Source: VGMA01 sp964655475
GTDB taxonomy: Bacteria; Chlamydiota; Chlamydiia; Chlamydiales; VGMA01
Assembly: GCA_964655475.1 (NCBI GenBank)
Contig: CAZZMO010000025.1
Coordinates: 1 to 16,665, forward strand
DNA length: 16,665 nucleotides
Reading direction: 5' to 3'
Shown here piece by piece: positions 14,035 to 16,665 of this stretch. The stretch's first letter is position 1, and each line of letters opens with the position of its first letter. Under the pieces are notes generated by a model that ran no database searches, had not been told where the DNA came from, and saw nothing but the letters and a program-made list of their open reading frames with translations. The position numbers were made by a program, and so were the translations under genes.

Positions 14035-16635
14035 ATGAGTAAGGCGCTTATCATTGTCGAATCCCCTGCGAAGATCAAAACGCTTAAGAAATTCCTACCC
14101 AGGAATTTCCATTTTGAATCTTCCATTGGCCACATCAGAGACCTCCCTGCCAAGAAGTTTGGAATCGATGTAGACCATGATTTTGAGCCTCAGTATGAGA
14201 TCATGGAAGGGAAAAAAGATGTCATCGAAAAACTCAAAACTGCCGCCAAAGAAGTAGATATCGTCTATCTCTCCCCCGACCCTGATAGAGAAGGGGAAGC
14301 GATTGCATGGCACATTGCTCAAATTCTCCCAAAAGACACTGTTTATAAAAGAGTTACATTTAACTCTATCACAAAAGAAGCGGTCCAAGAGGCACTCCAA
14401 CATCCAAGAGATATTGACCCGCATCTCGTTGACGCTCAACAAGCAAGGCGTCTTCTCGACCGGATAGTGGGCTATAAGATTTCCCCTATTTTACAAAGAA
14501 AGATTGGGAAAGGGAATAAAGATGGCTCCCTCTCAGCAGGAAGAGTGCAGTCCGTTGCCCTCAAACTCGTAGTCCTTAGAGAAAGAGAGATCGACGCTTT
14601 TAACCCAGTTGAATACTGGAACCTCGGTGCAATCCTCGAAAAACCAGGAAAGAAGAGCTTTGAAGCGCACATCTATTCCGTTGATGATAAACGGGTAGAA
14701 AAAGAAGCAGCCCCTGGGAAAGAGGTCTTCCTCATCCCTGACGAAAAGACCGCAAAAAGGATCGAAGAGGAGCTTAAAAAAGGGAACTACGTCGTCGAAA
14801 AGGTGGAGAGAAAAGAGAAGAAAAGAACCCCACCACCCCCTTTCATCACCTCGACGCTCCAGCAAGAAGCAGCGAGACACTACGGATTTTCAGCTTCTCG
14901 AACGATGAACATCGCCCAGTCCCTCTACGAAGGGGTGGAGCTCGGATCAGAAGGGCATGAAGGTTTGATCACCTATATGCGTACCGACTCGGTAAGAAGC
15001 GCCCCTGAGGCAATCACTGCTGTTCGCTCCTTCATTAGCAAGACGTTCGGACCTGATTACCTCCCAAGCAGCGGGATCCACTACACGAGCAAAAAGAATG
15101 TCCAGGACGCTCATGAGGCGATCAGACCAACAAATACGAATTACACCCCTGACCAGATCAGATCCCACCTATCTCATGATGAATATAAACTCTATTCTCT
15201 CATCTGGAAGCGCTTTGTCGCCTCCCAAATGAACCCTGCGATCTACGACACGGTCAGCGCGAATATCAGAGCCTCTCAGAGCATTCTTTTAAGGGCCTCT
15301 GGATCTGTTATCAAGTTTGCTGGCTACCTCGCCCTCTATCAAGAGAAAGAAGATGAGGGAGAGCAAGGTGAAGAGGATCGGACCCTCCCACCACTTGAGG
15401 AAGGGGACCGCTTGAAGCTCAACCAGACCATTTCTACTCAATCTTTCACGAAGCCACCTCCACGCTACACAGAAGCCTCTCTCGTAAAAGAGCTCGAAAA
15501 GTCAGGGATTGGAAGACCTTCCACTTACGCCTCCATTATGCAAAAGATTGTTGGACGCGCCTATACGACAAAAGAGAAGGGAAGCTTAAAACCGACAGAG
15601 CTTGGGAAAATCATCGTCCAGATGCTCGATGAGAACTTCGATTCGATCATGGATATCGGCTTTACCGCCAAGATGGAAAATGAGCTCGATAAGATTGCAG
15701 AGACTGATGTGGACTGGAAGGAATTCTTAAAAGAGTTCTGGACAGCCTTCTTCCCTAAGGTGGAAAAGGCGGAAAAAGAGGCCCACGTTCCTAAGATTTT
15801 GACCGATATGGTTTGCCCAGACTGTGGCAATAAGCTCCAAAAAATCTGGTCTCGCGACAAGTACTTCTACGGCTGCTCGAACTATCCTGACTGCAAATAT
15901 ACAGCCCCTCTTGAAGAGCTTACGATTAATAAAGAAGAGTACGCCCCCGACTTCGACTGGGATCAGGCCTGCCCAAAATGTAATTCTGCCATGAAGCCGA
16001 GAAAGAGCCGCTTCGGGATCTTCTTAGGCTGTACTCAATACCCAGAATGTAAGGGGATCGTCAACATCCCGAAAAAGGGAGAAGTGCTCGCACAAAACCT
16101 CCCCCCTTGCCCAGCTATTGGCTGCGATGGGCAGATCGCCGCAAGACGCTCTCGCTTTGGGAAAACCTTCTATTCCTGCTCCAACTTCCCCTCTTGCGAT
16201 GTGATTGCAAACAGTGTCGAAGATCTCCAAGAGAAGTACCAAAACCACCCTAAAACTGCCTACGAGAAGAAATTCAAGAAAGGGAATAAAGAAGCACCTG
16301 CCAAGGAAGGGAAGAAAACTACAGCGAAAAAAGGGGCTAAAAAGAGCGCTGCAAAAGGGGAGAAAAAAGCCTCTACTAAAGTGGCAAAAGCAGCTAAAAC
16401 GCAGCCTAGTTACCCTTTAAGCAAAGAACTTGCAGCCATCGTTGGCGCTAAAGAGATGTCTCGCCCCGATGTCACGAAGAAGCTTTGGGACTACATCAAA
16501 GAAAAAGGACTTCAAGATCCTAACAATAAGAGACTTATCATTCCAGACAAGGCCCTTGCGGCCCTATTCGGCTCTCCAAATCCCCTCGATATGATGAAGC
16601 TAGCAGGCGTCATCAGTAAACATTTTATTAAGTAA
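14035..16635 (+). CDS. topA: DNA topoisomerase I with C-terminal SWIB domain
   Basis: Type IA topoisomerase that relaxes negative supercoils by transient cleavage of one strand. The 866-residue protein starts with the Toprim domain (IIVESPAKIKTL with Glu9; SPDPDREGEA with Asp82, Asp84, Glu86). The active-site Tyr314 lies in EGLITYMRTDS. Further markers are SAGRVQSVALKLV, DAHEAIRPT and GIGRPSTYASIM. Three four-cysteine zinc ribbons follow, beginning near Cys594, Cys646 and Cys692. A Lys/Ala-rich linker (about 745-788), resembling the tail of histone H1-like proteins, leads to a SWIB/MDM2-type domain (about 791-866, LSKELAAIVGAKEMSRPDV and LWDYIKEKGLQDP). Topoisomerase-SWIB fusion is known in Chlamydiae and is rare elsewhere; the SWIB part may bind chromatin-like proteins or RNA polymerase. 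The start is clear from conservation although no ribosome site precedes it. It has its own direction-matched gap after the GT10 genes. Confidence 0.97.
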   Translation: MSKALIIVESPAKIKTLKKFLPRNFHFESSIGHIRDLPAKKFGIDVDHDFEPQYEIMEGKKDVIEKLKTAAKEVDIVYLSPDPDREGEAIAWHIAQILPKDTVYKRVTFNSITKEAVQEALQHPRDIDPHLVDAQQARRLLDRIVGYKISPILQRKIGKGNKDGSLSAGRVQSVALKLVVLREREIDAFNPVEYWNLGAILEKPGKKSFEAHIYSVDDKRVEKEAAPGKEVFLIPDEKTAKRIEEELKKGNYVVEKVERKEKKRTPPPPFITSTLQQEAARHYGFSASRTMNIAQSLYEGVELGSEGHEGLITYMRTDSVRSAPEAITAVRSFISKTFGPDYLPSSGIHYTSKKNVQDAHEAIRPTNTNYTPDQIRSHLSHDEYKLYSLIWKRFVASQMNPAIYDTVSANIRASQSILLRASGSVIKFAGYLALYQEKEDEGEQGEEDRTLPPLEEGDRLKLNQTISTQSFTKPPPRYTEASLVKELEKSGIGRPSTYASIMQKIVGRAYTTKEKGSLKPTELGKIIVQMLDENFDSIMDIGFTAKMENELDKIAETDVDWKEFLKEFWTAFFPKVEKAEKEAHVPKILTDMVCPDCGNKLQKIWSRDKYFYGCSNYPDCKYTAPLEELTINKEEYAPDFDWDQACPKCNSAMKPRKSRFGIFLGCTQYPECKGIVNIPKKGEVLAQNLPPCPAIGCDGQIAARRSRFGKTFYSCSNFPSCDVIANSVEDLQEKYQNHPKTAYEKKFKKGNKEAPAKEGKKTTAKKGAKKSAAKGEKKASTKVAKAAKTQPSYPLSKELAAIVGAKEMSRPDVTKKLWDYIKEKGLQDPNNKRLIIPDKALAALFGSPNPLDMMKLAGVISKHFIK

Positions 16636-16649
16636 CAAATGCTTAATAA
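16625..16649 (+). repeat. Inverted repeat across the topA stop codon
   Basis: TTATTAAG (16625-16632), nine bases including the stop codon, CTTAATAA (16642-16649): a perfect 8-bp, A/T-only-except-one stem. It could mark the transcript end, but it is weak and has no following T-run. The remaining 16 bases of the window show nothing else. Confidence 0.4.
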
Positions 16650-16665
16650 TCAGTAATTAAAATCA

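Noticed and set aside
16290..16400. Lys/Ala-rich stretch as a separate histone-like gene
   Set aside because: It is in frame within topA and is joined to zinc ribbons and the SWIB domain without a stop; it is a linker, not a gene.
1..16665. tRNA, rRNA, CRISPR, insertion sequences or phage remnants
   Set aside because: Gaps between genes are at most about 90 bases and hold no cloverleaf-like sequence, spaced repeats, transposase or terminal inverted repeats that I could recognise.

Overview
The window looks like a chromosome segment of a member of the Chlamydiae, most likely an environmental (Chlamydia-like) lineage rather than Chlamydia itself. The strongest pointers are a topoisomerase I carrying a C-terminal SWIB domain behind a Lys/Ala-rich linker (a fusion known from Chlamydiae), a UvrD/PcrA helicase gene directly followed by a short sigma-54 gene (an order I recall from Chlamydia trachomatis), and a groEL with a CIRCE-type (HrcA) operator. 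The genus cannot be fixed by eye. The DNA is almost completely coding: no gap exceeds about 90 bases, and I see no RNA genes, insertion sequences, phage genes or CRISPR.

Layout: (1) 37-2570, + strand: two overlapping genes for paralogous proteins of unknown function; the first ends in three 17-residue repeats. (2) 2576-4328, - strand: groEL without groES, with a promoter and a CIRCE-like inverted repeat upstream. (3) 4331-5551, - strand: an exported NamZ/DUF1343 protein, probably a peptidoglycan exo-N-acetylmuramidase. (4) 5550-8759, + strand: pcrA/uvrD and rpoN, apparently co-transcribed; the pcrA start codon shares bases with the divergent namZ start. (5) 8766-11834, - strand: three tightly packed genes, namely a two-domain GT2 glycosyltransferase with an N-terminal membrane segment, a membrane protein with an HEAVH zinc-protease-like motif, and a shorter GT2 paralogue whose DxD motif is damaged. 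(6) 11894-13976, + strand: two overlapping genes for paralogous GT10 (alpha-1,3-fucosyltransferase-type) enzymes, both with signal-peptide-like N-termini, divergent from region 5. (7) 14035-16635, + strand: topA-SWIB.

Regions 2, 4 and 7 are housekeeping functions: protein folding, DNA repair and unwinding, alternative sigma factor, DNA supercoiling. The unusual part is 8766-13976: four glycosyltransferases, all with a hydrophobic N-terminus, and a putative membrane metallopeptidase, arranged around a 59-base divergent control region. I infer a surface or secreted glycan locus working in or outside the cytoplasmic membrane; neither the topology nor the substrates can be proven from sequence alone. 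Start codons were corrected for groEL, pcrA and the first GT10 gene, where the longest open frame overshoots the likely start.
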